Shown piece after piece: positions 34,401-44,000 of a stretch of 64,000 nt of DNA. Position numbers and translations under genes: made by a program. The notes beneath the pieces were generated by a model. The model saw only the letters and a list, made by a program, of their open reading frames with translations. It made no database searches and was not told where the DNA came from. The first letter of the stretch is position 1. Each line of letters opens with the position of its first letter. Origin of the DNA: Butyricimonas faecalis (GTDB lineage Bacteria > Bacteroidota > Bacteroidia > Bacteroidales > Marinifilaceae); NCBI RefSeq assembly GCF_003991565.1, contig NZ_CP032819.1, forward strand, positions 4,861,406 to 4,925,405. Reading direction: 5' to 3'.

Positions 34401-34907
34401 ATGAAGAAAGTTGGAATATTTTATGGCTCCACGACAGGAGCAACCGAAGGAGTGGCAGAAACGATTGCCTCTCGTTTGGGAGTCGCAAATGAAGATATAC
34501 ATAACGTGGGAACTACAAAAGTGGATGAGGTCGACAAGTACGATGTTTTGTTATTGGGTAGTTCTACATGGGGAATCGGGGAATTGCAGGACGATTGGAA
34601 CGATTTCTTGGATAAACTAAAAGCGAAAAAATTGTCTGGTAAGACCGTGGCAATCTTCGGGTGCGGGGATTCAGCCTCTTTTGGTGGATCATTCTGCAGT
34701 GCTATCGGAATAATTTATAACGAGTTGCAAGGAAGTGGATGTCAATTTGCCGGTTCGGTGGATACCGACGGGTATAGTTACGACTCTTCCGAGGCTTGTG
34801 TGGATGGTCAGTTCGTGGGGCTTCCTTTGGATGAATCCAATGAATCTGATCAGACTGATAAGAGAATAGATACTTGGATTAGTGGTTTGAAGCAAGTGAT
34901 CTGTTGA
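34401..34907 (+). CDS. fldA: Flavodoxin
   Basis: A 168-residue long-chain flavodoxin. The FMN phosphate loop is FYGSTTGATEGVAE (residues 8-21). The first isoalloxazine loop contains SSTWGIGELQDDW near 53-65, and the second contains GCGDSASFGGSFCSAIG near 88-104. The length and the split fifth strand are typical of the FldA subgroup. It carries low-potential electrons, for instance for pyruvate:flavodoxin oxidoreductase or activation of radical enzymes. It is monocistronic and ends in a strong bidirectional terminator. Confidence 0.94.
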   Translation: MKKVGIFYGSTTGATEGVAETIASRLGVANEDIHNVGTTKVDEVDKYDVLLLGSSTWGIGELQDDWNDFLDKLKAKKLSGKTVAIFGCGDSASFGGSFCSAIGIIYNELQGSGCQFAGSVDTDGYSYDSSEACVDGQFVGLPLDESNESDQTDKRIDTWISGLKQVIC

Positions 34908-34929
34908 GTCTAGTTGTTGTTTTTGATTT

Positions 34930-34955
34930 TATGCCAGGATGGAAATCCTGGCATA
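34930..34955. terminator. Bidirectional terminator
   Basis: TATGCCAGGAT (34930-34940) and ATCCTGGCATA (34945-34955) form a perfect 11-bp stem with a GGAA tetraloop between convergent fldA and the helicase gene. Confidence 0.85.
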
Positions 34956-34963
34956 TTTATTTA

Positions 34964-36898
34964 TTAGGATGGAAGCGTGTCAGATGCTTCCGGTTGAATC
35001 TCGATAATCCTTCCTTTCTCCCGAATGTATTTGTATAGGGCTTTGTAGAACGGGTGACAGGTGAGTGTGGTGGCATCTCCCAGGATAATGAGTTTCATGC
35101 GGGCTCGGGTAATGGCCACGTTCATGCGGCGTAGATCGTTTAAGAAACCGATATTTCCTTCGTCATTAGCTCTTACCAGACTGATTAGGATGACATCCCG
35201 TTCCTGTCCTTGAAATCCGTCCACGGTGTGGATCGTGATGAGTTTCCGCAAGGGAATAAAAAAGCGATTCCGTTTGATGATTTGCCGGATATATTGTACT
35301 TGTACCCGGTAAGGAGAGATTAACCCGAAATCGATTCTTTCATCCAGCACCCGTTCGACACCGATTTTCTCGATATATTCCTGTAATTGTTTTACCAGCA
35401 ATTCGGCTTCCGGTTTATTGATTCGTCCGTATGTTTCATTAACACAATCTTCCGAGAACTTGCAGAGAGCCGTGTCGAACCATTCTATGGGTGTGTCGTA
35501 TTCGAGAATATTTCGATGGCGAACTTCTGGAGAGGCCTGCAATCGCCCCTTGTAGAACCATTTCGAGGGAAAATACATGATGTCCTCGTGCATACGGTAC
35601 TGCGTTTCGAGCATGGAAACCGTTTCGGGTTTACGCAGGATGATCTTTTGGAGCAGCGTGCGATCCAGACCGCCTTTTGCCGCCTCGTAACATTTGATGG
35701 TGGGAGGCAACTGAAAGTGGTCCCCGGCAAGTATTACCCGGTAAGCCTTGGATATGGCAATCCAGCAAGCCGCCTCTAGGGCTTGTGCGGCCTCGTCGAT
35801 AAACAGGGTGGAAAACATTTTCCCGTTTAATTGTTTATTGGCGGAACCGACTAGCGTGCAAGCTATCACCCGGGCCTCCCCGAAGAGTTGGGCATCAATC
35901 TTAATTTCCAATTTGATGGCTTGATCTCGTAACTCGTGCAGCATCCGGCGGGAAGACTCTCGTTTGGCTCCTTTCAAGCGTTTCAAACGTCCGGAGAGTT
36001 CCCGAATAGATGCTCTTGCGGCTCGTAACGCTGGGTAAGCCGGATGAGATTCAAATTTGCGTTCGTACGTGAATGACAGCATTTTATCATTTACCCGCGT
36101 GGGATTCCCGATTCGCAATACATTGACTCCCCGATCCAGTAACTTTTCGGCTATCCAGTCTACGGCTGTATTGCTTTGGGCGCAAACCAGCACTTGATTC
36201 TCTCGTCGCAGCGTTTCGTAGACGGACTCTACGAGCGTGGTTGTTTTTCCGGTTCCGGGAGGACCGTGAACAACGGCGACCTCTTTGGTTGCCAGAACCC
36301 GATTTACTGCTTGCTCCTGTGAACGATTCAGCCACGTTAGATGAATCGGTTGAAGTTGCCGTTGTTCTGCCATCTCGTTCCCCAGTATAACTTCCCGCAA
36401 ATGGGCAAGGCGATTGTTCTTGGCTTCCATGACTTCCTTTAGGGCGGAAAACATGGTTTTATAGGATGTTCCGTCAAAATAGAGTTGCACGCCCAGATCC
36501 TTGGTCCCTTGAATATCCAAAAGACTGTTGGAGTTGGGCAACACGACGAGCATCGTGTTTTCGTGAACGTAACTGATGGTTGCCGAGAAATTGAAATAAC
36601 GCAGGTTTCCCGTTGCGTCAAAACGGAAAAAGCAAACCGGCCGGCCGTATTCGAAATTGTGATCCGTGTCGTCATTCTCATCCCGTTTGACTTCTATGAC
36701 GAGCTGGTTTAGCGAGTTGTAGTAACTTCTATGGGCTGACACGGGATACCAGCAAACGCCCTGCTGAATCCTTTTGGGGATTCCGGCACGTTGCGTTTGT
36801 TGGTAGAATGTCTCTTTTTCAAATTCGAACTCCTCTTGCAACAGTTTGTATTGTCGCAGGAGATCGATGAGGGGGGAGGTTATTGGTTCATTAGCCAT
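34964..36898 (-). CDS. UPF1/DNA2-like superfamily 1 helicase
   Basis: A 644-residue ATP-dependent helicase. Walker A GPPGTGKTTTL lies near residue 218, motif II FIDEAAQALEAA near 371, motif III AGDHFQLPPTIK near 397, and motifs V-VI TVDGFQGQERDVI and VAITRARMKL near 570-605. The N-terminal 190 residues form the oligonucleotide-binding part common to IGHMBP2/UPF1-like proteins. The cellular role in bacteria is not established. It follows map by 10 bp and is probably co-transcribed with it. Confidence 0.9.
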   Translation of the reverse strand: MANEPITSPLIDLLRQYKLLQEEFEFEKETFYQQTQRAGIPKRIQQGVCWYPVSAHRSYYNSLNQLVIEVKRDENDDTDHNFEYGRPVCFFRFDATGNLRYFNFSATISYVHENTMLVVLPNSNSLLDIQGTKDLGVQLYFDGTSYKTMFSALKEVMEAKNNRLAHLREVILGNEMAEQRQLQPIHLTWLNRSQEQAVNRVLATKEVAVVHGPPGTGKTTTLVESVYETLRRENQVLVCAQSNTAVDWIAEKLLDRGVNVLRIGNPTRVNDKMLSFTYERKFESHPAYPALRAARASIRELSGRLKRLKGAKRESSRRMLHELRDQAIKLEIKIDAQLFGEARVIACTLVGSANKQLNGKMFSTLFIDEAAQALEAACWIAISKAYRVILAGDHFQLPPTIKCYEAAKGGLDRTLLQKIILRKPETVSMLETQYRMHEDIMYFPSKWFYKGRLQASPEVRHRNILEYDTPIEWFDTALCKFSEDCVNETYGRINKPEAELLVKQLQEYIEKIGVERVLDERIDFGLISPYRVQVQYIRQIIKRNRFFIPLRKLITIHTVDGFQGQERDVILISLVRANDEGNIGFLNDLRRMNVAITRARMKLIILGDATTLTCHPFYKALYKYIREKGRIIEIQPEASDTLPS

Positions 36899-36908
36899 GT
36901 TAAACGGG

Positions 36909-37748
36909 TTACCAGGTTAATATTTCGTTCCCGGTTTCCGTGATTAGTATGGTGTTTTCCCATTGAGCGGAAGGTTGTTCGTCTTCAGTAATAACCGTCC
37001 AGTCATTATCCTCGTCTATGAATACATATCGTTCTCCCATGTTGATCATCGGTTCGATCGTGAAGATCATGCCCGGAACGAGAAGCATTCCCGTACCCCG
37101 TCTTCCCACGTGTTCCACTTCCGGGATCTCGTGGAATTTCAGCCCGACTCCGTGTCCGCAGAACTCTCGGACTACCGAGTACCCGTTCTCCTCGGCATAT
37201 TCTTGGATAACAGCACCCACGTCTCCTAGAAAACGCCAGGGTTGTGCGGCTTCAATGCCTTTTTCCAGACATTCTTTCGTGACACGCACCAATTTTTGAC
37301 GATCTTCTGCAACTTCCCCGATCATGAACATGCGGGAAGCGTCCGAAAAATAGCCGTTATATATAGTTGAAACGTCGACATTGATAATATCACCACTTCT
37401 TAAAATGATATTTTTATCAGGAATTCCATGACACACTTCCTCGTTAATCGACGTGCATACGCTTTTGGGAAATCCTTCGTAATTCAATGGTGCGGGAATA
37501 GCCCCATGTGCCACGGTGAAATCGTATACCAGCGTGTTTATATCCTCGGTCGACATCCCTTCCCGGATGTTTGCCGCCACGTGATCTAACACGGCCGTGT
37601 TGATCTTTGCACTTTCGCGGATGCCTTCTATCTGTTCCGCGTTCTTGATAATCTTTCGAGGGGGGACAATGTGTCCTTGACGACGATAGAGTTTAATTTT
37701 TTCCTCGATGGAGGATGTCAATTTGTTTTCGTTTTTATTGAATAGCAT
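36909..37748 (-). CDS. map: Methionine aminopeptidase, type I
   Basis: Removes the initiator methionine from new proteins. The 279-residue protein has a pita-bread fold, with metal ligands visible in INVDVSTIYNGYFSDASR (two Asp), HGVGLKFHEIPEV (His), IFTIEPMI (Glu) and the C-terminal EDEQPSAQWENTILIT (Glu). About 30 extra residues at the N-terminus (KLYRRQGHIVPPRK) are shared by other Bacteroidetes homologues. It leads a two-gene unit with the helicase downstream. Confidence 0.94.
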   Translation of the reverse strand: MLFNKNENKLTSSIEEKIKLYRRQGHIVPPRKIIKNAEQIEGIRESAKINTAVLDHVAANIREGMSTEDINTLVYDFTVAHGAIPAPLNYEGFPKSVCTSINEEVCHGIPDKNIILRSGDIINVDVSTIYNGYFSDASRMFMIGEVAEDRQKLVRVTKECLEKGIEAAQPWRFLGDVGAVIQEYAEENGYSVVREFCGHGVGLKFHEIPEVEHVGRRGTGMLLVPGMIFTIEPMINMGERYVFIDEDNDWTVITEDEQPSAQWENTILITETGNEILTW

Positions 37749-37830
37749 ATTGCTGTCTCCTTTTGTAATAAAGCACTAAGGTAATGTTTTTAGAAACAGG
37801 TTATCCTCTGCTCCTCATCTTTTTTCAAAA

Positions 37831-37865
37831 ATGAAAAAGGCATCCGGGAGAACCCCGAACGCCTT
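37831..37865 (-). terminator. Terminator of the coiled-coil lipoprotein gene
   Basis: Arms 37854-37865 and 37837-37848 form a 12-bp stem with two G-T pairs and a 5-nt loop. On the minus strand it is followed by TTTTCATTTTTG. Confidence 0.75.
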
Positions 37866-37904
37866 ACCTGTGTGTGTTGTGTGTATGTGAGTGTGAATCT
37901 TTGC

Positions 37905-38783
37905 TTATTCGTTAATCATCACTATCAAATACTTCGTCTGTTTCCAGAATGTACTCGGGTCGTTGATTTTCAAAGTTTGCATACCGTCGTCCCCGGTTTC
38001 CAGCGTGTATGATTCGCTTGGGTGAATGGAAAGTATTTTTGCTTTTTTGGAATTTAACGGGATGGATGTCAATTCACGCATATCGGCATCCACGAATTCT
38101 GCATTTTGAGCTTGGGAAGAAACGATCGGCGGGCAGAAGATTCCTTGTCTTGAAATCACGTTAGCCTCTTTTAATCCCTTTCTGGAACCTAACAAGTAGT
38201 GGATCGTGTTGAGCGATTTGTCTTGATTGGCAATCGTTTCTTTCTGGGCAATTGATTCTTCTTGTAAATTGCTCACGTTTTGGTTAAGTTCAGCTATTTG
38301 TTGAGTCTTGATACCTAGTTCTTTTTCTTTGGCAGCCAAAATCAAGTTGATTTCGTTAATCTTTTGATCTCTGAGCGCTAACTCTTCGTTTAACCCGGCG
38401 ATTAACTTCTTGAATTCAGCAGATTGTCTTTTGTTCGTTTTTTCCAGTTTGGCAATTTTTTCTTTGTAACCGGCAATAGCGTTTGAAAGTGCTTGCACGT
38501 CATTTTTTAAAGCGGTAATCTGGCTTTTGCTCTTGCTGCTTTTCGTGTCACTCTGTGATTCGATAGCCAAAATATGTTCGGCCTCACGGATTGATTGCAT
38601 GCCAGCAGAAATGTCGTTCAAATCTGCCAAAAGTTTATCCATTTCGTCGCTTTGTCCATTGCTAATAGTTTGCAGCGAATCTATTTTTGCCTGTAAAGCT
38701 TTATATTTTTGTGAATTATCCACGCAACTCCCTAGGAAGCTTATGGAAAACAAACTGATTGCTAAAAAAATAAACGTTTTCAT
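37905..38783 (-). CDS. Coiled-coil lipoprotein
   Basis: A 292-residue protein with a lipoprotein signal peptide and lipobox LGSC at about residues 16-19. It continues as a long heptad-patterned coiled coil (about 25-190) rich in Lys, Gln, Glu and Ser, and ends in a small beta-rich domain containing SIHPSESYTLETGDDG. ATG 38783 begins the signal peptide, and an earlier in-frame ATG at 38840 would precede it with basic residues. The architecture suggests an envelope spacer or tether. I do not recognise a named family. Confidence 0.8.
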   Translation of the reverse strand: MKTFIFLAISLFSISFLGSCVDNSQKYKALQAKIDSLQTISNGQSDEMDKLLADLNDISAGMQSIREAEHILAIESQSDTKSSKSKSQITALKNDVQALSNAIAGYKEKIAKLEKTNKRQSAEFKKLIAGLNEELALRDQKINEINLILAAKEKELGIKTQQIAELNQNVSNLQEESIAQKETIANQDKSLNTIHYLLGSRKGLKEANVISRQGIFCPPIVSSQAQNAEFVDADMRELTSIPLNSKKAKILSIHPSESYTLETGDDGMQTLKINDPSTFWKQTKYLIVMINE

Positions 38784-39054
38784 AGTTTCTTTGTTTTGAT
38801 GTTTTATTCTATGCCTGATTAAAAGCAATGCCCGTGCCATTCATGCAATAAAATGATAAAGTATTGAAATACAGATTATAAATGTATTTATTTGAATTCT
38901 ATTATTGTGGAAAATTTTACCCAGTTGTGGAATTTCTCCCCAGATTACCTGTGGGAAAATTATTAAATTTTACTTGATGGTGGTACTGATTTTATCTTTA
39001 ATCTGGATGACGTTCGCAATTTGGAGAATAAAAATCGTTTTGGGAGAAAAAAAT
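38784..39054. other. Divergent intergenic region
   Basis: AT-rich region between the coiled-coil lipoprotein gene and the sigma factor gene. No coding frame or RNA gene is seen in this part. Confidence 0.4.
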
Positions 39055-39101
39055 TAGGGCTGAATTCTTTGCTTGGAATTCAGCCCTATTAGTTACCTTT
39101 G
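39055..39101 (+). promoter_or_regulatory. Promoter of the ECF sigma gene overlapped by a long hairpin
   Basis: TAGGGCTGAATTC (39055-39067) and GAATTCAGCCCTA (39076-39088) are perfect 13-bp arms with an 8-nt loop. The loop contains TTTG (39068-39071), a -33 box. A -7 box TACCTTTG follows at 39094-39101 with a 22-bp spacer. Confidence 0.55.
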
Positions 39102-39168
39102 CTTTTGCATAAAAAAGTAGTAATTTTGATTGCGATAGAATGAATTAAAATTAATATCAGGTATTATT

Positions 39169-39723
39169 TTGAGTGAAGAGCTTTTGATAACAAGATTGCA
39201 TGAAGATAATAGTCTGGCTTTTAAGGAAATCTTTAAGTTATATTATCATCCGTTATGTATGTATGCTTATCGTTATGTGCAGGACGATGCGATTACAGAT
39301 GACTTCGTGCAGGATGCATTTTTGAACTTCTGGGAACGGCGTGGCGAGTTTCATGCATTGACGGCTATTCGCTCTTTTCTTTATCTAAGCGTGAGGAATG
39401 CCTGTTTGAATTGGTTGAAACATCTAGCTGTTAGGCAACGGAACGAAATGGATTTTGCTTCATTTCTTCAAGAGGAACCGGAGGATGATTTTATTTTGGA
39501 GGATATGGTTCATGCTAAGTTGTATGTGGCGATAGAAGAGTTGTCCGATCGGGCTAGGGAGATCGTGCTGATGACATTAAAAGGTACTTCCAATCCGGAG
39601 ATTGCTTCAACGTTAGGGGTATCACTGAATACGGTGAAAACCGTCAAATTGAGAGCGTATCGTGTGTTGCGAGAAAAGTTGAAGGATTTTAATTGGTTAT
39701 TAGCCATGTTGTTGATTCCATAA
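39169..39723 (+). CDS. ECF RNA polymerase sigma factor of a SusC/SusD locus
   Basis: A 184-residue sigma-70 factor with region 2 (KEIFKLYYHPLCMYAYRYVQDDAITDDFVQDAFLNFW, shown by its core YVQDDAITDDFVQDAF) and region 4 (LSDRAREIVLM and EIASTLGVSLNTVKTVKLRAY). This is the Bacteroidetes ECF group linked to FecR and SusC. Translation appears to start at TTG 39169, with no suitable ATG before the conserved part. FecR follows directly, and the pair should drive the operon from 41017 when SusC signals substrate binding. Confidence 0.92.
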   Translation: MSEELLITRLHEDNSLAFKEIFKLYYHPLCMYAYRYVQDDAITDDFVQDAFLNFWERRGEFHALTAIRSFLYLSVRNACLNWLKHLAVRQRNEMDFASFLQEEPEDDFILEDMVHAKLYVAIEELSDRAREIVLMTLKGTSNPEIASTLGVSLNTVKTVKLRAYRVLREKLKDFNWLLAMLLIP

Positions 39724-39792
39724 TTGTTTTTGCGAAAAAAATATCATTTTCCTTGTCACCCTGTTGTGAGGGGTTGTTGTTTATGGAATAAA

Positions 39793-40950
39793 ATGAATAT
39801 ACGTATGAATTTTAATCCAGACATAGAAAATTTGATATATGGTCATCTTCGAGGAAGACTCTCGTCCGAGGAGCAAGCCAAATTGGATAAATGGTTAAAC
39901 GACAAGCCTGCTAATAAAGTCTTGTTTGATCGAATTTGTGACAAAGAGACGATCTTGCGTAAGGCAAAGTTTTTTGACAGGCATTCTCAGGAGAAGATGT
40001 GGGAGAGTTTGGAATCTAAAATCTATAAAAAGAAAAAAAGGTATTTTTTGCATCGGTGGATAGCAGCTTCTTTGATGGTTCCATTGTTCGTGGGCGCATG
40101 GCTTCTTGTGAATAATGGGGAAAGAGATGGGGAAAAAGAGGTCGGCTATGAAATTCTGTCCGGTACCGCATGTGCTAGATTAGAACTGGCTGATGGAACA
40201 GTTATCGCTTTACATCAAGATAGCGTGTACTCGGTGGAACTGGCTCGGGGAGAACGATTGGATAACGAAGGGGGAATGGTGTCATATGCACAAGATTCAA
40301 CCGGGGAAGTAGTCAAAGAGTATAACGAGATTCGAACGCCTAGAGGAGGAGAGTATCAAATTCGATTGCCCGACGGGACAAAAGTTTGGTTGAATGCAGA
40401 GTCCGTGTTACGTTTCCCGAGGATGTTTTCCGGGAATGAGAGGCACGTGTATGCACAGGGAGAACTTTATTTTGAGGTAGCTCGAGATTCAACCAGACCC
40501 TTTCGTGTAGAGTTGGAAAGCTACACGGTAGAAGTGACGGGTACGGAATTTAATGTTCGTACATACGCTGACGGCCCTCAGTTGACGACCTTGGTATCCG
40601 GAGGTGTGACAATTTATCGGGAGAATGAAATCGTCTGTTTAAAGCCGGGTGAAGAAGCGGTGTTGCAACAAGCGGGGGGAACGATTCACGTTCAAAAAGC
40701 GGAGGTGGAGTCCCGGTTAGCTTGGTTGCGAGGGTATTTTTTGTTTGATAATGCCAAATTAGAAGATATCATGAACGAATTGGGAAGATGGTATAACGTG
40801 GATATCTTTTTTGAGAATACTAAGGTTCGAGAGGAACGTTTTTCCTTGGAACTTCGGCGTCATGAAGATTTTTGGCAGGTACTTGATTTGATTGAACGTG
40901 CGGGAATGGTGGAAATTGTCGTTAAAAAGAATGTGATTTTTATAAAATGA
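39793..40950 (+). CDS. FecR-type anti-sigma factor
   Basis: A 385-residue single-pass inner-membrane protein. The cytosolic N-terminus (NFNPDIENLIYGHLRGRLS, residues about 5-85) should bind the sigma factor. One membrane segment lies near residues 95-112 (WIAASLMVPLFVGAWLLV). The periplasmic FecR domain (RTPRGGEYQIRLPDGTKVWL) is followed by the DUF4974 C-terminal unit (LEDIMNELGRWYNVDIFF). ATG 39793 is preferred, and ATG 39805 is also possible. It receives the signal from the STN domain of the SusC protein encoded next. Confidence 0.92.
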   Translation: MNIRMNFNPDIENLIYGHLRGRLSSEEQAKLDKWLNDKPANKVLFDRICDKETILRKAKFFDRHSQEKMWESLESKIYKKKKRYFLHRWIAASLMVPLFVGAWLLVNNGERDGEKEVGYEILSGTACARLELADGTVIALHQDSVYSVELARGERLDNEGGMVSYAQDSTGEVVKEYNEIRTPRGGEYQIRLPDGTKVWLNAESVLRFPRMFSGNERHVYAQGELYFEVARDSTRPFRVELESYTVEVTGTEFNVRTYADGPQLTTLVSGGVTIYRENEIVCLKPGEEAVLQQAGGTIHVQKAEVESRLAWLRGYFLFDNAKLEDIMNELGRWYNVDIFFENTKVREERFSLELRRHEDFWQVLDLIERAGMVEIVVKKNVIFIK

Positions 40951-40952
40951 AA

Positions 40953-40980
40953 ATACCAGATGTCGCTACACATCTGGTAT
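40953..40980 (+). terminator. Hairpin between fecR and susC
   Basis: ATACCAGATGT (40953-40963) and ACATCTGGTAT (40970-40980) form a perfect 11-bp stem with a 6-nt loop and only a weak T content after it. It could act as a partial terminator that separates regulator and transporter expression. Confidence 0.55.
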
Positions 40981-41016
40981 AGTAAAAAGTCCTAATGGAC
41001 CATTGTAAAATTTATT

Positions 41017-44000
41017 ATGTACAAATGTATGAAAAAAAAAGGACGAATGGGTATACAAAAGTATGCCCGATCTAAAATTTTGCGGATTATGAAATTGACT
41101 GTGGTATTTTTGTTCGTGACGTTTTTATCCGTTTCGGCTTCAAGTTTAGCCCAGAAAACAACGATTCGGGTAAATAATACGAGTTTAAAACAAGTGTTTA
41201 GGGAAATCAGGCAGAAAATGGGGTATACGTTTGTTTTTAATGAACAAATCGTGAATAAAGAGGGAAAGGTATCTTTGGATATTACTTCTGACGATATCCA
41301 TGAGATATTGAATAAGTGTTTGGAAAATACCTCGTTGAATTACGAGATACAAGGTGATGTCATCGTAATCTTATTTCAGGAAAAGCAAATAACGAAAGAG
41401 GAAGAAAAAGGTGTTGTTAAAATTACGGGTAATGTAAAGGATAAAAATGGTAGTCCGTTGCCGGGAGTTACGGTATTGGTAAAAGGTACCACCGTGGGAG
41501 TCGCCACGGATGTAAATGGAAATTATTCTATTGTTTTACCTGAAATTAAAGAACCTGTTCTCGTTTTTTCGTTTATTGGAATGAAGACAGAGGAGATTGG
41601 GGCTAACAAAAAGGTGATCAACGTAGTTATGCATGAAAGTGCAGAACAATTGGAAGAAGTGGTGGTGAATACAGGTTATCAGACAATTAATGTTCGAAAT
41701 TTAACAAGTTCTGTGAGTTCCGTAAAAGCGGAGGATATTTTGGTGGCCGGAATGACAAGTATTGATGCTGCTTTGGAGGGGCGTATTCCTGATTTGTTAT
41801 TGATGAGCAATTTCGGGGAAGTTGGCTCTACACCTAGAATCCGTATCCGTGGAACTTCGACTTTGTTGGGTAATCGCGAGCCTTTGTGGGTATTGGATGG
41901 AATTATTCTTACCGATCCGGTTCGTGTAGATCCGACGGATTTGAATAATCCTGATTATATTAACATTATCGGTAATGCAATTTCAGGTATTAATCCCCAA
42001 GACATTGAACGGATTGACGTGTTAAAAGATGCTTCTGCCACGGCTTTGTACGGGACTCGTGCCGCTAACGGGGTTATTGTTGTTACCACCAAAAAAGGTA
42101 GAAGCGGTAAAGCTCGGTTGTCATACAATCATACATCAAAATTGACGCGTCGTCCTCGCTATTCTGATCGAGATATTAATTTAATGAATTCTCAAGAAAG
42201 AGTACGTTTTGGAAAAGAATTGACAGATATGCACTATATTTTCCCGGAAGGAATGGTGATGGTGGGCTATGAAGGTGCATTCTATCGTTTACAAACAGGA
42301 TCATCCAATTATGAACAATTTATGAACGAAGTAAATTTCTACGAGAAAGTAAATACGGATTGGTTTGATGTTTTGACGAGAGATGCTTATTCTCATGGAC
42401 ACAATATCAGTATTTCCGGGGGAAGTGATGATATGCGTTATTATACTTCTATTGGTTATGATCGAGAAAACGGAGTCTCCAAAACAACTTATACGGAGCG
42501 TTATACCGCGTTGATAAACTTGAATACGGAGTTATTCGGTAAATTGAGATTAGGTTTTCAGTTAAATGGAAATATCCAGAAGAAAAATCATTTGATGGAA
42601 TCGATAAACACGATGGACTATGCTTACAATACGACTCGTGCCCTTCCATGTTATAATGAAGACGGATCTCTGTTTTTTTACGAGAATCGTTATTACTCCC
42701 ATGCTAATCATCCTGGAAAAAAGTATAGGTTCAATATTTTAAACGAAATTAATAATAGCTCTAACGAGTATGATGGAGAAGGATTAAGTGCACGATTGGA
42801 TTTGAAATATAATATAATGGAAGGGTGGGATATTAACGTGCTTGGATCTTATAACCGTAGTAGTACATTGCAGGAAAAATGGTGGGGAGAAAAAACTCAA
42901 TATGTAGCTATGCTGAGAGATGCGGAAGTGGACGAAAAACCGTTGACAGATGCCGAAGGTGGGTATTGCGAATTGCCTTATGGTGGTGTCTTGTTAACGA
43001 CCAATTCTATTTCTTCCGGATACACTTTCCGTGTCCAAAGTGACTTCCGCCATTTGTTTGGATCAGATGTCCATCATTTGTTCACAGTATCCGTTGGTTT
43101 CGAGGCTAATAGCAGTAAATATAAAAGTTATTCAGACGAAAAGCGGGGATTTATGAAGGATCGAGGCTTGCAGTTTACAGATGCCACGGGAATCACGTTG
43201 AGTGATTATGTCCGGTATGAATCTTGGATAAAAAAGAATCATCTGACCATCAGTGATAATTTAACTAACATGTTGGCCGGTTACGCGACGGTCTCTTATA
43301 GTTACGAGAATCATTTCACGTTGAATGTAAACGGACGTTTCGATGCTTCCAATAAATTCGGTAGCAGGAGTAACGAAAAATTTCTTCCCGTTTGGTCTGT
43401 CTCCGGGATGTGGAATGGAAAAGAGAATTTACTGAAAAATGTTGAATTTGTCTCTAATTTACAACTTCGGGCTTCTTTTGGTATTCAAGGGAATATGTTG
43501 GATGATCAGAGTCCTAATTTGATTATTCGTAAAGGTACAATAGACGCTAATTACGGGCAGAATATTTCAAATGTAGAACGTTTCCCGAATCCCAATTTAC
43601 GGTGGGAACAGACAAATTCGTTGAATTTGACATTGGATGTTGAGCTTTTTGCCTCTCGTTTGGCTATTTCCGGTTCTTATTTTTTGAAGAAGACAAAGGA
43701 TTGCTTTACTGATGTGGAGATTTCTCCTTTAAATGGTTTTTATAGTTATGTAATGAATAACGGGAATCTGACCAATAAAGGGTATAATTTGGGTATATCC
43801 GGAACACCGATTCGCACGGATAATTTTACGTGGCAAGTGAATACCTATTGGTCGGGTAATTATAATGAAGTTAAAGCCCAAACAACGGAGGATTACAGTA
43901 TTTCGGATTATTTGGACGGGAGAGCTTTGATGAACGGTAAACCGGTAGGAACGTTTTATAGTTATAAATTTTTAGGCTTGAACCCTTCAAATGGTGTACC

